Source: VRUE01 sp963817905 (GTDB lineage Bacteria > Actinomycetota > Thermoleophilia > Solirubrobacterales > 70-9). From it: a stretch of 64,000 nt of DNA. Both the position numbers and the translations under genes were made by a program. This document shows, in pieces, positions 49,945-59,140 of the stretch. How positions within the stretch are numbered: position 1 is the stretch's first letter; each line of letters starts with the position of its first letter. The stretch is taken from contig CAWFPS010000003.1 of NCBI GenBank assembly GCA_963817905.1, positions 930,001 to 994,000 on the forward strand, written 5' to 3'. The notes under the pieces were generated by a model. It worked only from the letters and a program-made list of their open reading frames with translations, searched no databases and was not told the DNA's origin.

Positions 49945-50652
49945 ATGGAGCAGGCGACCGTTGCTGAGCAGGAGTACCTGGAGATCATGTTCTGGCTCGA
50001 AGAGGCAGGGCTGCCGATGACGGGGGCCAACATCGCCCGCGCGATGCAGCTCTCGCCCCCCACCGTGCACGAGATGATCGGCCGCCTGATCGACGACGGC
50101 TACGTCGAGCGCCAGGCCGACAAGTCGCTGGATTTCACCGCCTCGGGCCGCGAGCACGCCAGTCACATCGTCCGCCGCCACCGGATGATCGAGCGCTTCC
50201 TCACCGACGTGCTCGGCATCCCTTGGGACGAGGTGCATGAGGAGGCAGAGCGGATCGAGCACGCGATGTCCCCGGTCCTCGAGGAGCGGATGCGCGCCGC
50301 GATCGGCGACGCCACCACCTGCCCGCACGGCCACCCGATCGTCGAGGGCGCCCGCGAGCAGGGAGCGCTGCTCTCCGACGTCGAGCCGGGCGCCAAGGTC
50401 GTCGTCCTGCGCTTCGAGAACGAGGCCGAGGAGCTGCTCCACTACCTCAAGGACGCCGGACTCGACCCGGGCCTGGAGGGGACGGTGGAGAGCAGCGGCG
50501 AGGAGGGCGTGACGATCGCCTCGGCCGAGGGCAGCCACCGCGTCTCGCGCAGCGTCGCCGAGACCGTCTCGGTCCGCGCCGACCCGGCACCGCCGCCACG
50601 AGCGACGATCCCGGAGCAGCTCGTCCTCTCGAACGACCGCTACGGCCGCTGA
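49945..50652 (+). CDS. DtxR/MntR-family metal-dependent transcriptional regulator
   Basis: 235 residues from the ATG at 49945. The winged HTH is at about 1-60 (MTGANIARAMQLSPPTVHEMIGRLIDDGYVER), the dimerisation domain at about 61-140, and an SH3/FeoA-like domain at about 150-225. Metal ligands match DtxR numbering: H79, E83 and H98 at the ancillary site, and E105-H106 at the primary site. Position 102 is Glu instead of DtxR Cys (HEEAERIEH), as in MntR, which suggests manganese rather than iron sensing. It probably represses metal uptake genes; none are adjacent. Confidence 0.9.
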   Translation: MEQATVAEQEYLEIMFWLEEAGLPMTGANIARAMQLSPPTVHEMIGRLIDDGYVERQADKSLDFTASGREHASHIVRRHRMIERFLTDVLGIPWDEVHEEAERIEHAMSPVLEERMRAAIGDATTCPHGHPIVEGAREQGALLSDVEPGAKVVVLRFENEAEELLHYLKDAGLDPGLEGTVESSGEEGVTIASAEGSHRVSRSVAETVSVRADPAPPPRATIPEQLVLSNDRYGR

Positions 50653-50662
50653 GGCGGCAGTC

Positions 50663-52267
50663 TTACGTAATCAGCGACAGCGGCACCGGGAACGGGCCAA
50701 TTTCTTTCCCCCCTTGGATCGCGTAAAGCTCAAGGCGTCCGTCCAGGCCGGTCGGCCCCGGCGGAGGGTTGAACTCGACCAAGAGCCCGACCGGCATGTT
50801 GGCTTTGACACTCCCCATGCAGAGCACCGACTGGCCCTCAATTTTGCAGAAGGGCATGGGCTGAACCCCGACGATTTCCGGGGGTGGTGAGCCGGTCAGC
50901 TTGATCCGGAAGCCGTCGACATCCTGGTCGAACTGAGCTTCCATCTGAACTTTTTGCGGTTCTCCGGTCGGCTGATAGGAGCCTTTGCCGGTCACCGGCG
51001 CTGGCGATTCCCCGCCGCCGCGCGATTCCCCACCGCCGGGCGATTCCCCGCCACCGGGCTGCCGCGGCTGCACCGGCGCCGGTTTGTGCGGCTTCTTCGG
51101 CTTGACGATCTTCTCGTGGATCACGTTCACCGCGCACTTGAGAACCTGCTTGACTTTGCCGCGGACGAAGCTGAAGCTGATCACCTCACGCTCGACCGGG
51201 TTGGCTCGCGCGTCACGCTTCTTCGACCTGAAGCTGAACCCGGCGGCGCGGAAGTAGCCGTTCGGCACCCCTTTCTGGTTCGAGTGCCGGAGGATCCGGG
51301 TCCGGTACTCCGGGGTGCTCTTCTTGCTCAGCGTCCTGCCGAAGATCGGGCCTTTGCCTTCGTCCACGACGGAGAAGCGCACCTTTACGGACTTGCCGTG
51401 CTCGACCGTGGCCGGGTTGGGAAGGCAGCTGACCTGGAACGGGCCGACTACTTCTTCTTCTTTTTCCTTTTCTTCCTTTTCCTTCTTTTTTTCCTTCTTC
51501 GTTTCCTTCTTCTTGCCCTTGCCGCTGCGGTCGGGGAATTCCGGCGGCGGGCCGAAGGACTGATGGATCAGGTAGTCCTCGGTCTCGCCGAACGCATAGG
51601 GCGAGGCGCTCGCGCCGCCGCTACGGGAGGCCGCGTCGATCGGCAGCTTCTCGCCGAGCGTCAGCGTCACCCGCGTCCAGAACTCTTCGCTGTACGCCCC
51701 CGCCTTGAACTTGAAGGAAAAGGCCCGCACGCGTTCTTTGAGGAAGGACTTGCCGCTGATCCGCTGGTTGACGATCGACCACTCGTTGCTGCGCAGCGGT
51801 TCGGCGTTCGGACAGCCGTTCGTCTCGCCCCAGACGCCGCTGCGATCCCAGTCGAACCATGAGTTCAGGTAGAGGTCACGCTTGCGGAGGAGACGGGGTG
51901 GGATGCGCCGCGTATCGATCAGGACCGTGAGAACCGAGGTCTTGCAGCGCCCGAGCCGATCGAGCGAGACGCCGTCGTCGAAGCGGTCCCGATCGACCTG
52001 TTTGGAATCTCCCTCCTTGTCGCGGCCGACACCGAGCGAGGGCCCGGAACTCTGGTGGCGCGGGCCGCTCGAGGCGAGCAGCGTCGGGAACTTGCCCGTC
52101 ACCGCGATCGAGTAGCGGGCGCTGGCGCCGTCCGGGGCGTCGCCGTAGTCCATCCGGGTCGCCCCCTGCGCCTGGGCGGCGATCGCGAGCAGCGCCGCCA
52201 CCGTTATCAGTCCCCCCGCGAACAGGCTCCCCAGGCTCGGACAGTCGGAACGTCGGCCAATGCGCAT
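50663..52267 (-). CDS. Secreted GEVED-domain protein with Lys/Glu-rich linker
   Basis: 534 residues from the ATG at 52267, preceded by GGGGGGAGAA. The signal peptide (about 18-36) ends AQAQGATR. The GEVED domain opens with MDYGDAPDGAS and closes with FGETEDYLIHQSFG, as in many large exported proteins. A highly charged low-complexity stretch rich in Lys and Glu follows at about 258-282. Then come beta-sandwich-like domains and a GGGES-repeat linker (PGGGESPGGGESRGGGES at about 415-435). It is probably cell-surface or extracellular; the function is unknown. Confidence 0.78.
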   Translation of the reverse strand: MRIGRRSDCPSLGSLFAGGLITVAALLAIAAQAQGATRMDYGDAPDGASARYSIAVTGKFPTLLASSGPRHQSSGPSLGVGRDKEGDSKQVDRDRFDDGVSLDRLGRCKTSVLTVLIDTRRIPPRLLRKRDLYLNSWFDWDRSGVWGETNGCPNAEPLRSNEWSIVNQRISGKSFLKERVRAFSFKFKAGAYSEEFWTRVTLTLGEKLPIDAASRSGGASASPYAFGETEDYLIHQSFGPPPEFPDRSGKGKKKETKKEKKKEKEEKEKEEEVVGPFQVSCLPNPATVEHGKSVKVRFSVVDEGKGPIFGRTLSKKSTPEYRTRILRHSNQKGVPNGYFRAAGFSFRSKKRDARANPVEREVISFSFVRGKVKQVLKCAVNVIHEKIVKPKKPHKPAPVQPRQPGGGESPGGGESRGGGESPAPVTGKGSYQPTGEPQKVQMEAQFDQDVDGFRIKLTGSPPPEIVGVQPMPFCKIEGQSVLCMGSVKANMPVGLLVEFNPPPGPTGLDGRLELYAIQGGKEIGPFPVPLSLIT

Positions 52268-52357
52268 CGATTCTCCCCCCGCAATCGTTTGGTCTCCCAC
52301 CGAACGGGCGTCATCATAACCCCGACCCGAGGGCCCGGCCAGGCCCGGCGCGTAATT

Positions 52358-53467
52358 TCAGGCGGGCGAGCCGGCGCGGATGCGCTCCAGCGCCCGGGCG
52401 ATGCGCCCGACGCCCTCCGGAATCAGCTCCGGGGGCACGCTGGCAAAGGAGAGGCGGAGACTGTTGGTGCCGCCCTCGATCATGAAGTCGGGGCCGGCGA
52501 CGAAGGCGACACCCTCGCCCTTGGCCTCGGCGAGCAGGGCGCTGGTGTCGGTCCCCTCGGCGAGATCGAGCCAGAGGAAGTATCCGCCGCCGGGAACGAC
52601 AAACTCGGCCTCGGGGATCTGCTCGCGGAGCGCCCCCACCAGCGCGTCGCGCCGTTCGCTCAGGGCGCCTTTGACGAACTCGATGTTGCGATCGAGGCCG
52701 CCGGAGCGACATAGCTCCAGCACCACGGACTCGGCGAGCATGTTCGGCGAGATGTAGGTCTCGTTGGCCCGCTTGGCGAGCTTGGCGATCTCGGCCGCCG
52801 GGCCCGCCAGGTAGCCGACGCGGACGCCTGGGCTGACCGTCTTCGAGAACGAGGAGGCGTGGACCACGCGGTCGGCCCGGTCGATCGAGAGCATCGTCTC
52901 CAGCGCCTCGCCCTCGAAGGGCAGCTCGCGGTAGGGGTCGTCCTCGAAGATCCAGAAGCCGTGCTCGGCGGCGAGCTCGACCAGCCGCACCCGCTTCTCG
53001 GCCGAGAGCGTGCAGCCGGCGGGATTGTGGAAGTTGGGGATGACGTGGGCGAGCTTGATCGGCCCGGCGGTGAGCGCCGCTTCGAACTGGCCGATGTCGA
53101 GCCCGTCGTCCTCGAGCGCCACCGGCACCAGCTCGACCCCCAGCCGCTGCAACATCAGCAGCGTGCGGTCATACGTCGGCTGCTCGACAACGACCCGGTC
53201 ACCCGGCTCCAGCAGGTGCTCGAAGAGCATCCAGCCCGCCTCCAGCGAACCATTGGCGACCATCACCTGCCCGGCATCGAGCCCCCCATGCCGCTCAGCG
53301 ATCCACTCACAGAGCCCCGGATGCCCGATCCCGGTCCCATAAGAGAGGGCCTTTTCCCAGTCCTCGGCCAGCGCCACCGCCGCCGCATCCCGCACCGCGT
53401 CGCGCGGCAGGATGTCGGCGCTGGGCGCCCCTCGTGCGAACGAAATCGTGTCACCGGCCATGGTCAA
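52358..53467 (-). CDS. PLP-dependent aminotransferase (class I, 2-aminoadipate/MocR-type fold)
   Basis: 369 residues (the ATG at 53461 is an alternative start). Fold-type I features are visible: NGSLEAGWMLFEHLLEPGD, VEQPTYDRTLL, IPNFHNPAG (cofactor Asn), FEDDPYRELPF (Asp and Tyr), the Schiff-base lysine K209 in SSFSKTVSPGVRVGYL, and RLSFA with the substrate-carboxylate Arg. It resembles LysN/AroJ-like multi-substrate aminotransferases without the MocR DNA-binding domain. The amino donor is unknown. Confidence 0.9.
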   Translation of the reverse strand: MTMAGDTISFARGAPSADILPRDAVRDAAAVALAEDWEKALSYGTGIGHPGLCEWIAERHGGLDAGQVMVANGSLEAGWMLFEHLLEPGDRVVVEQPTYDRTLLMLQRLGVELVPVALEDDGLDIGQFEAALTAGPIKLAHVIPNFHNPAGCTLSAEKRVRLVELAAEHGFWIFEDDPYRELPFEGEALETMLSIDRADRVVHASSFSKTVSPGVRVGYLAGPAAEIAKLAKRANETYISPNMLAESVVLELCRSGGLDRNIEFVKGALSERRDALVGALREQIPEAEFVVPGGGYFLWLDLAEGTDTSALLAEAKGEGVAFVAGPDFMIEGGTNSLRLSFASVPPELIPEGVGRIARALERIRAGSPA

Positions 53468-53504
53468 GCGAGCCTAGCAACGCCCAAGGCCCAACCGCCC
53501 CACG

Positions 53505-53552
53505 GCGTGCCTGACTTTTCCCTTCAACATGGAAGGGAAAAGTCAGGCACGC
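53505..53552. repeat. 21-bp perfect hairpin between aminotransferase and AbiEi-like pseudogene
   Basis: GCGTGCCTGACTTTTCCCTTC (53505-53525) pairs exactly with 53532-53552, with a 6-base loop. It lies upstream of the minus-strand aminotransferase and before a plus-strand pseudogene, so it cannot be a normal terminator for either. A TGCCTGACTTTTCCC-type palindrome is the kind of sequence seen in REP-like elements. Confidence 0.7.
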
Positions 53553-53655
53553 ATAGGTTTGGGTAGCGACGGGGGGGAGAACTTTGGCGTTGCAGACCTT
53601 ATGCCTCCGTATGGGGGCAGAAAGTCACCAACGCAGGGTTGGGGGTGGGGGGTTG

Positions 53656-54320
53656 AGGTCCGGACAGCGGGTCGCCAAGTCGGTTGCGGAACTGGCGAAC
53701 CGGCAGCGAGGGATCGTCACCCGCGCTCAACTGGTGGCTCTCGGGCTCGGGAACACGGCGATCGAGCGGATGCTGGCGTCGGGTCGACTTCACCGAGTCC
53801 ACCAGGGCGTCTACAGCGTTGGCCACCGGCACTTGGATCGGCACGGTCGCTGGCTTGCCTCAGTGCTCGCGTATGGATCGGGGGCGCTGCTCAGCCATCG
53901 AAGCGCCGCAGCGTTGTGGGGCGTCATGCGCGCAGGTTCGTCGCCGATCGATGTGACCGCTCAACGTGGACGCCACGGACGGCGGGGCGGCATCGCCCTG
54001 CACCGATCCAAGCTCGACGGCGAGGACCGCAGCGCGCGCGGTTCTGCGACGAGCACAGGCTTCCGCCACCTGCCTTCAACGTCACCGTCCTCGGCCGCGA
54101 GGCCGACGCGCTCTGGCCGGCACAGCGCCTGATTGTCGAGCTGGACGGCTTCGCCTACCACCGCCATCGCGTCGCCTTCGAGAGCGACCGGGCCCGGGAC
54201 GCCGCCCTCCTGGTCGCTGGCTACCGAACCGTCCGCATCACCCACCGCCGCCTGACCGGCGAATCCGACCTCGTCGCCCAAGAGCTCCGCACTCTGCTCG
54301 GGGGGCGGGGGGTTAGCTGC
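53656..54320 (+). pseudogene. AbiEi-N/DUF559-type protein, internally deleted and frameshifted
   Basis: The first part, in one frame (VAELANRQRGIVTRAQLVALGLGN, then GRLHRVHQGVYSVGH and GSGALLSHRSAAALWGV), is the AbiEi antitoxin N-terminal winged-helix type. The last part, in another frame (FNVTVLGREADALWPAQRLIVELDGFAYHRHRVAFESDRARDAALLVAGYRTVRITHRRL), is a DUF559 nuclease-like domain. The 100-odd residues normally between them are missing, and the join at about 54030-54060 is out of frame. No in-frame stop occurs before the sucD 3' end, so the tail reads into antisense. A decayed gene. Confidence 0.75.
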
Positions 54321-55188
54321 CGCGCAGGACTTCGACGGCGATCTTGGCCGTCTCGGTCGGGCTTTCGCCGACCCTCACGCCCTTTGCTTCCAGGGCGTCC
54401 TTCTTGGCCTGGGCGGTGCCCGAGGAGCCGGAGATGATCGCGCCGGCGTGGCCCATCTGCTTGCCGGGCGGTGCGGTGAAGCCGGCGATGTAGGCGACCA
54501 CCGGCTTGGAGATCTCGCTGGCGATGAACTCTGCGGCGCGCTCCTCGGCGTCGCCGCCGATCTCGCCGACCATCACGATCAGCTCGGTGTCCGGGTCGGC
54601 CTCATACAGCTTGAGGATGTCGATGAAGTCCGAGCCGATGATCGGGTCGCCGCCGATGCCGACGATCGAGGAGTTGCCCTCCCCCGCCTGCTTCAGCTCG
54701 TTGCCGATCTGGTAGGTCAGCGTGCCCGACTTGGAGACGACGCCGATCTTGCCGGGGTCGAAGAACTGGGCGGGGATGATGCCGACGTTGGCCTTGCCGG
54801 GCGAGAGCACGCCGGGGCAGTTCGGCCCGATCAGCCGCACACCCGCCTCCCTGGCCTTCCAATAGGTGTTCAGCATGTCGAGCACCGGAATCCCCTCGGT
54901 GATCGCGATCACCGTCTCGACGCCGGACTCGATCGCCTCGTCGATCGCCGGCGCCGCAAAGCGCGCCGGCACGAAGATCATCGAGGTGTTGGCCCCGGCC
55001 TCGTCGACCGATTCGGAGATTGAGTCGAAGACGGGCACGCCCTCGACGTCCTGGCCACCCTTGCCCGGCGTGACACCGGCGACGAGGTCGGTCCCGTAGG
55101 CACGGTTGCGCAGTCCGTGGAAGGAGCCCTCACGGCCGGTCAGGCCGGAGACGACGAGCTTGGTCTCCTTGTCGACGATGATCGACAT
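54313..55188 (-). CDS. sucD: Succinate-CoA ligase, alpha subunit
   Basis: 291 residues. It has the CoA-binding VSGLTGREGSFHG, the LIGPNCPGVLSPG loop, IGVVSKSGTLTYQ and GIGGDPIIGSDFID. The phosphorylated histidine is H247 in GKQMGHAGAIISGSSGTA. It forms the TCA-cycle enzyme that makes ATP or GTP from succinyl-CoA together with SucC. Its ATG overlaps the sucC stop by one base (TGATG), so the two are translated together. Full length and well conserved. Confidence 0.98.
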   Translation of the reverse strand: MSIIVDKETKLVVSGLTGREGSFHGLRNRAYGTDLVAGVTPGKGGQDVEGVPVFDSISESVDEAGANTSMIFVPARFAAPAIDEAIESGVETVIAITEGIPVLDMLNTYWKAREAGVRLIGPNCPGVLSPGKANVGIIPAQFFDPGKIGVVSKSGTLTYQIGNELKQAGEGNSSIVGIGGDPIIGSDFIDILKLYEADPDTELIVMVGEIGGDAEERAAEFIASEISKPVVAYIAGFTAPPGKQMGHAGAIISGSSGTAQAKKDALEAKGVRVGESPTETAKIAVEVLRGS

Positions 55189-56351
55189 CAGCCGCCCGCC
55201 CCCGCCAGCTCGACCACCCGGCGCGCGGCGTCGAGCATCGTCGTCTCCTGGTTCAGGTTCGGCAGGTCGGCCTCGGCGAGGATCCTCAGCCCCTCCTCGG
55301 AGTTGGTCCCGTCGAGCCGCACGACCAGCGGCAGCTTCAGCTCCATCTGCCGCGAGGCGGTGACGATGCCCTTGGCGATCTCGTCGCAGCGGGTGATGCC
55401 GCCGAAGATGTTGAAGAGGATCGCTGTGACCTTCTCGTCGGAGACGATCACGGTCAGCGCGTCGACGATCGCCTCGGCCTTGGAGCCGCCGCCGGCGTCG
55501 AGGAAGTTGGCCGGCGCGCCGCCCGCCTGGGCGACGACGTCCAGCGTCGACATGCAGAGCCCGGCGCCGTTGGCGAGGATGCCGACGTTGCCGTCGAGCT
55601 TGACGTAGGTGAGGCCCTTCTCCTTGGCCATCGCCTCCTGCGGGTCCTCGGCGGTGTCGGCGATCTCGGCCAGGTCCTCATGGCGGAAGATCGCGTTGCC
55701 GTCGATCGTCACCTTGGCGTCGAGCGCGACTACCTCGCGGTCATTGGTGACGATCAGCGGGTTGACCTCGATCAGGGTCGCGTCCTCGCCGGTGGCGACC
55801 TCGGCCAGCTTGACCAGCGCCTCGGCGACGGCGTCGCGCACGTCCTCGTCGAGCCCGGCGTCGTCGACGATCTCGCCCGCCGCGGCGACGTCGAATGGCC
55901 TTGTCGGGTCGATGTGGCGCCGCACCAGGGCCTCGGGGTCCTCCGCCGCGACCGCCTCGATGTCCATGCCGCCCTGCCTCGAAACCATGGCCAGCAGCTT
56001 CTTCTCGCCGCGGTCGAGGATCACCGAGGCGTAGTACTCCGAGGCAATGTCGGAGCCGCCCTCGATCCAGACCTGGTCGACCCGGAAGGGGCCCTCGCCG
56101 TGCGGCCCGACGATGTCCATGCCGAGAATCGCATCGGCGTAGGCACGCGCCTCGCCGGCATCCTGGGCGATCTTGATCCCGCCGGCCTTGCCGCGGCCGC
56201 CGATCAGCACCTGCGCCTTGATCGCGCACGGATAGCCGATCCGCTCCGCCGCCGCAACCGCGTCCTCGACGCTCGCCGCGACCTCGCCGCTGGGCACGGC
56301 GACGCCGTGCTTGGCGAACAGCTGCTTGCCCTGATACTCGAGGAGGTCCAT
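55188..56351 (-). CDS. sucC: Succinate-CoA ligase (ADP-forming), beta subunit
   Basis: 387 residues from the ATG at 56351 (MDLLEYQGKQLFAKHGV), the normal family start; a longer frame to 56432 is not supported. The ATP-grasp domain shows AIKAQVLIGGRGKAGGIK, EVNPLIVTNDREVVALDAKV (metal-binding Asn/Asp) and LDGNVGILANGAGLCMSTLD. The C-terminal CoA-ligase part has FNIFGGITRCDEIAKGI and LDGTNSEEG. First gene of the sucCD operon, cytoplasmic TCA cycle. Confidence 0.98.
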   Translation of the reverse strand: MDLLEYQGKQLFAKHGVAVPSGEVAASVEDAVAAAERIGYPCAIKAQVLIGGRGKAGGIKIAQDAGEARAYADAILGMDIVGPHGEGPFRVDQVWIEGGSDIASEYYASVILDRGEKKLLAMVSRQGGMDIEAVAAEDPEALVRRHIDPTRPFDVAAAGEIVDDAGLDEDVRDAVAEALVKLAEVATGEDATLIEVNPLIVTNDREVVALDAKVTIDGNAIFRHEDLAEIADTAEDPQEAMAKEKGLTYVKLDGNVGILANGAGLCMSTLDVVAQAGGAPANFLDAGGGSKAEAIVDALTVIVSDEKVTAILFNIFGGITRCDEIAKGIVTASRQMELKLPLVVRLDGTNSEEGLRILAEADLPNLNQETTMLDAARRVVELAGAGG

Positions 56352-56443
56352 GTGGAAGAGGCGCCGCGCTGGCGCGGGCGGCAGCCTATAGAGATGGCAA
56401 GCGCCGCGCCGCGCGGGCGATTCGCATAACATGCCGCGGCCCG

Positions 56444-57127
56444 ATGCCCCTCCCCAGCCTCAAAAACATCAAATGGGTGACAACCGACTGCTACGGCACC
56501 CTGATCGATTGGGAGAAAGGCATCATCGACGCCTGCAAGAAAGAGGCGGAGAAGGATGGCTTCAGCTTCTCCGAGGAGCCCTTCCTCGCCCGCTTCATGG
56601 AGGTCCAGGCCGAAATCATGGCCGGCTCATACGAGCTCTACGCCGAGGTGCTGCGCCGCACGATCGTCAAGGTCGCGGGCGAGCTGGGCTGGGAGATCGA
56701 GCCCTCGCGAGCCCAGTTCCTGCCCAACAGCGTCGCCTACTGGCTGCCCTTCCGCGAGTCCAACGCGGCGATGGACCGGCTCGGCAAGCGCTACGAGGTC
56801 GGCATCGTCTCCAACATCGACGACAAACTGCTCGGCATCTCGCGCCGCCACCTGCGCACCGAACTCGACCTCGTCGTCACCGCCCAGCAGGTACGCAGCT
56901 ACAAGCCCGACCCGGTCCACTTCAAGGAGGCGGCACGCCGGATTGGCGGCAAGAAAGGCTGGCTGCACATCGGCTGCAACTACACCAACGATGTCGCCCC
57001 GCTGCTGAAAATGAACGTGCCGGTGATCTGGGTCAACCGCCACGGCGAGAAACTCGAAGGCCGCAAGGCGCCCGGCGCCACCGTGAAGAACTTCCGGGAC
57101 GCCGCCAAAAAGCTCGGCGCGTCCTGA
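56444..57127 (+). CDS. HAD-family hydrolase (haloacid dehalogenase type II-like)
   Basis: 227 residues. Nucleophile motif TTDCYGTLIDW (D15), motif II VGIVSNIDD, motif III Lys in VRSYKPDPVHF, and motif IV LHIGCNYTNDVAPL. The DCYGTL variant is common in L-2-haloacid dehalogenases and related phosphatases. The substrate is unknown. It is divergent from sucC with about 92 bp between starts; no specific operator is evident. Confidence 0.88.
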   Translation: MPLPSLKNIKWVTTDCYGTLIDWEKGIIDACKKEAEKDGFSFSEEPFLARFMEVQAEIMAGSYELYAEVLRRTIVKVAGELGWEIEPSRAQFLPNSVAYWLPFRESNAAMDRLGKRYEVGIVSNIDDKLLGISRRHLRTELDLVVTAQQVRSYKPDPVHFKEAARRIGGKKGWLHIGCNYTNDVAPLLKMNVPVIWVNRHGEKLEGRKAPGATVKNFRDAAKKLGAS

Positions 57128-57201
57128 GCGTTCACTAGCGTTTCGCAACTTCGGCACGCAGAGTTGTTTCGACCCTGTAGTCGCCGTGCGGCCGTATCGC
57201 C

Positions 57202-58989
57202 ATGGACCGAACCGAGCAAATCTCCCGATCGCGCGCCGCGCGCCTGGCCGTAATCGCGGCCGGCATGCTGGCCCTGACCTGCCTGATCGCCGGTCGCGCC
57301 GGCCACTCGACCGCGGTCGCGGCGCTGCCCGAACAGCCCAGCTTCGTCGTCATCCAGACCGACGACCAGACCTTCGAGGGCCTCTACGCGAGCTTCGGGC
57401 AGCCCCGCCTGCGGGCGATGCCCAACACGCTCAACCTTATCGCCAAGCGCGGGATGACCTTCAACAATTACTACGTCTCCTACCCGCTCTGCTGCCCCTC
57501 GCGGGTCAGCCTGCTGACCGGCCGCTACGCGCACAACAGTGGCGTCAAAGGCAACATCCAGCCCAACGGCGGCTACTTCGGCTACTCCTTCCGCGCCGCC
57601 GCCACCCACAACATGCCGGTCTGGCTGCAGGGTGCGGGCTACCGCACGATCCACGTCGGCAAGTTCCTCAACGGCTACGGCGACGAGCCGTACGACAACG
57701 GCAGCACGGTGCCACCCGGCTGGAACTCCTGGCACACGGTGCTCAAGGCCGACACCAACCACTACTACTACGGCTACACGCTCAACAACAACGGCACGAT
57801 CGAAGGGCCCTACGGGGACTCCGGCACCTGGGAACCGCGCGAATACACGACCCGCGACGACCTCGGCTGCCCCTTTGCCCCGCTCAACGGCCAGCCCTGC
57901 TTCTACGAGACGGACATGCTGACCAACCTGGCGGCCCAGGAGATCCGCGAAACCTCGCGCGAACAGCCCTTCTACCTGCAGCTCGACTACACCGCCCCGC
58001 ACGGCGACTTCCGCCGCCCGGCCGGCCCGGAGCCCGCGCCGCGCCACTACGACTGGTTCAAGGGCGCGCCACTGCCGCACAACCGCGGCGAAGGGTTCGA
58101 CGAGGGCAACGTCAGCGACAAGCCCCGCTTCATCCGCGACGCCCCCTACCTCTCGCTCAGCGACATCCACACCTACCGGGTCTACTGGGACAAGCAGCTG
58201 GAGGCGCTGCGCTCGATCGACGACGGGGTCAAGCAACTGATCGACACGCTCGGCTCGCAGCACCGGCTGCGCAACACCTACGTCATCTTCACCTCCGACA
58301 ACGGTTTCTTCTTCGGCGAGCACCGCCTGATCGGCGGCAAGTTCCTCGCCTACGAGCCGGCCACCCACATGCCCTTCCTGATCCGCGGCCCGCACATCAA
58401 GGCGGGCACCGAATCGAGCGAGGCGGCCGCGAACATCGACATCGCGCCGACCGTGCTCGAACTGGCCGGTGCCGAAGCGGACAAGAGCATCGACGGGCGC
58501 TCGCTCACCCCCTTCCTCCACGATCCCGAACTGAACACGCTGCGGCCGCTGCTCTTCGAGTCGTTCGTCGAAACTTCGGACGTGACCGACAACGGCGCGA
58601 TCGCCGAACCCGGCGACCAGAGCCGCGCCAGCGCCACCACGCAACGCCAGCGCGAAGCCACCGCCTCGATCCTGGCGCCGCCCAAGGACTACGAGGGAAT
58701 CCGCCTCGGGCCCTACAAGTACATCGCCTGGCCCGATGGCGAGAAGGAGCTCTACAACATCGAAAAGGACCCCAACGAGCTCAACAACATCGTCCGCATC
58801 CCCAACTACTTCCCGGTGCGCAACTACCTGCACCGCGAACTACGCGACCTCGAGAACTGCGTCGGGCGGACCTGCAGCGAAGAAGCGTCCGGTATCCCGC
58901 TGACCCGCAAGCAGATCCAGCAGGAAATCCGCCGGCGCAAGAAGGAACAGCGGGAAAAGCAGCGCAAGCAGAAGCAGCAGAAACGGTAG
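57202..58989 (+). CDS. Exported sulfatase (arylsulfatase family)
   Basis: 595 residues with an N-terminal signal/anchor helix (about 15-42). FVVIQTDDQTFEGLYA gives metal-binding Asp residues. The formylglycine site is C97 in LCCPSRVSLLTGRYAHN (C-x-P-S-R), requiring the FGE maturase. GYRTIHVGKFLNGYG supplies the active-site Lys, and FTSDNGFFFGEHRLIGGK the Asp-Asn pair and second Lys. It would hydrolyse a sulfate ester of an external substrate. The C-terminus is very rich in Lys, Gln and Arg. Alone between a HAD gene and the convergent carboxylase. Confidence 0.93.
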   Translation: MDRTEQISRSRAARLAVIAAGMLALTCLIAGRAGHSTAVAALPEQPSFVVIQTDDQTFEGLYASFGQPRLRAMPNTLNLIAKRGMTFNNYYVSYPLCCPSRVSLLTGRYAHNSGVKGNIQPNGGYFGYSFRAAATHNMPVWLQGAGYRTIHVGKFLNGYGDEPYDNGSTVPPGWNSWHTVLKADTNHYYYGYTLNNNGTIEGPYGDSGTWEPREYTTRDDLGCPFAPLNGQPCFYETDMLTNLAAQEIRETSREQPFYLQLDYTAPHGDFRRPAGPEPAPRHYDWFKGAPLPHNRGEGFDEGNVSDKPRFIRDAPYLSLSDIHTYRVYWDKQLEALRSIDDGVKQLIDTLGSQHRLRNTYVIFTSDNGFFFGEHRLIGGKFLAYEPATHMPFLIRGPHIKAGTESSEAAANIDIAPTVLELAGAEADKSIDGRSLTPFLHDPELNTLRPLLFESFVETSDVTDNGAIAEPGDQSRASATTQRQREATASILAPPKDYEGIRLGPYKYIAWPDGEKELYNIEKDPNELNNIVRIPNYFPVRNYLHRELRDLENCVGRTCSEEASGIPLTRKQIQQEIRRRKKEQREKQRKQKQQKR

Positions 58990-59001
58990 GTGCCGGTAGG
59001 C

Positions 59002-59100
59002 GGCGGGTGGGCAGGGTGCCACTCGCCCCAACAAGTGCCGAGCAAATTAGCTCGGCACTTTGAGTATCCGCCGGTTCGAGTGGCACCCTGCCCACCCGCC
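59002..59100. repeat. Nested long hairpin between convergent sulfatase and carboxylase genes
   Basis: Perfect 24-bp outer arms (59002-59025, 59077-59100) enclose a perfect 11-bp inner stem (AAGTGCCGAGC 59033-59043, GCTCGGCACTT 59050-59060, loop AAATTA). CTTTGAGTATCCGCC at 59058-59072 recurs exactly at 60986-61000. It could act as a two-way terminator here, but sister copies lie elsewhere. Confidence 0.8.
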
Positions 59101-59140
59101 GAAGCGGTACCTACCTCGCGAGTAGAAACAGGTGAACCGT

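Noticed and set aside
59002..59100. A standard intrinsic terminator
   Set aside because: The stem is far longer than needed, nested, and lacks a T-run. Related elements lie upstream of genes, so termination alone is not an adequate explanation.
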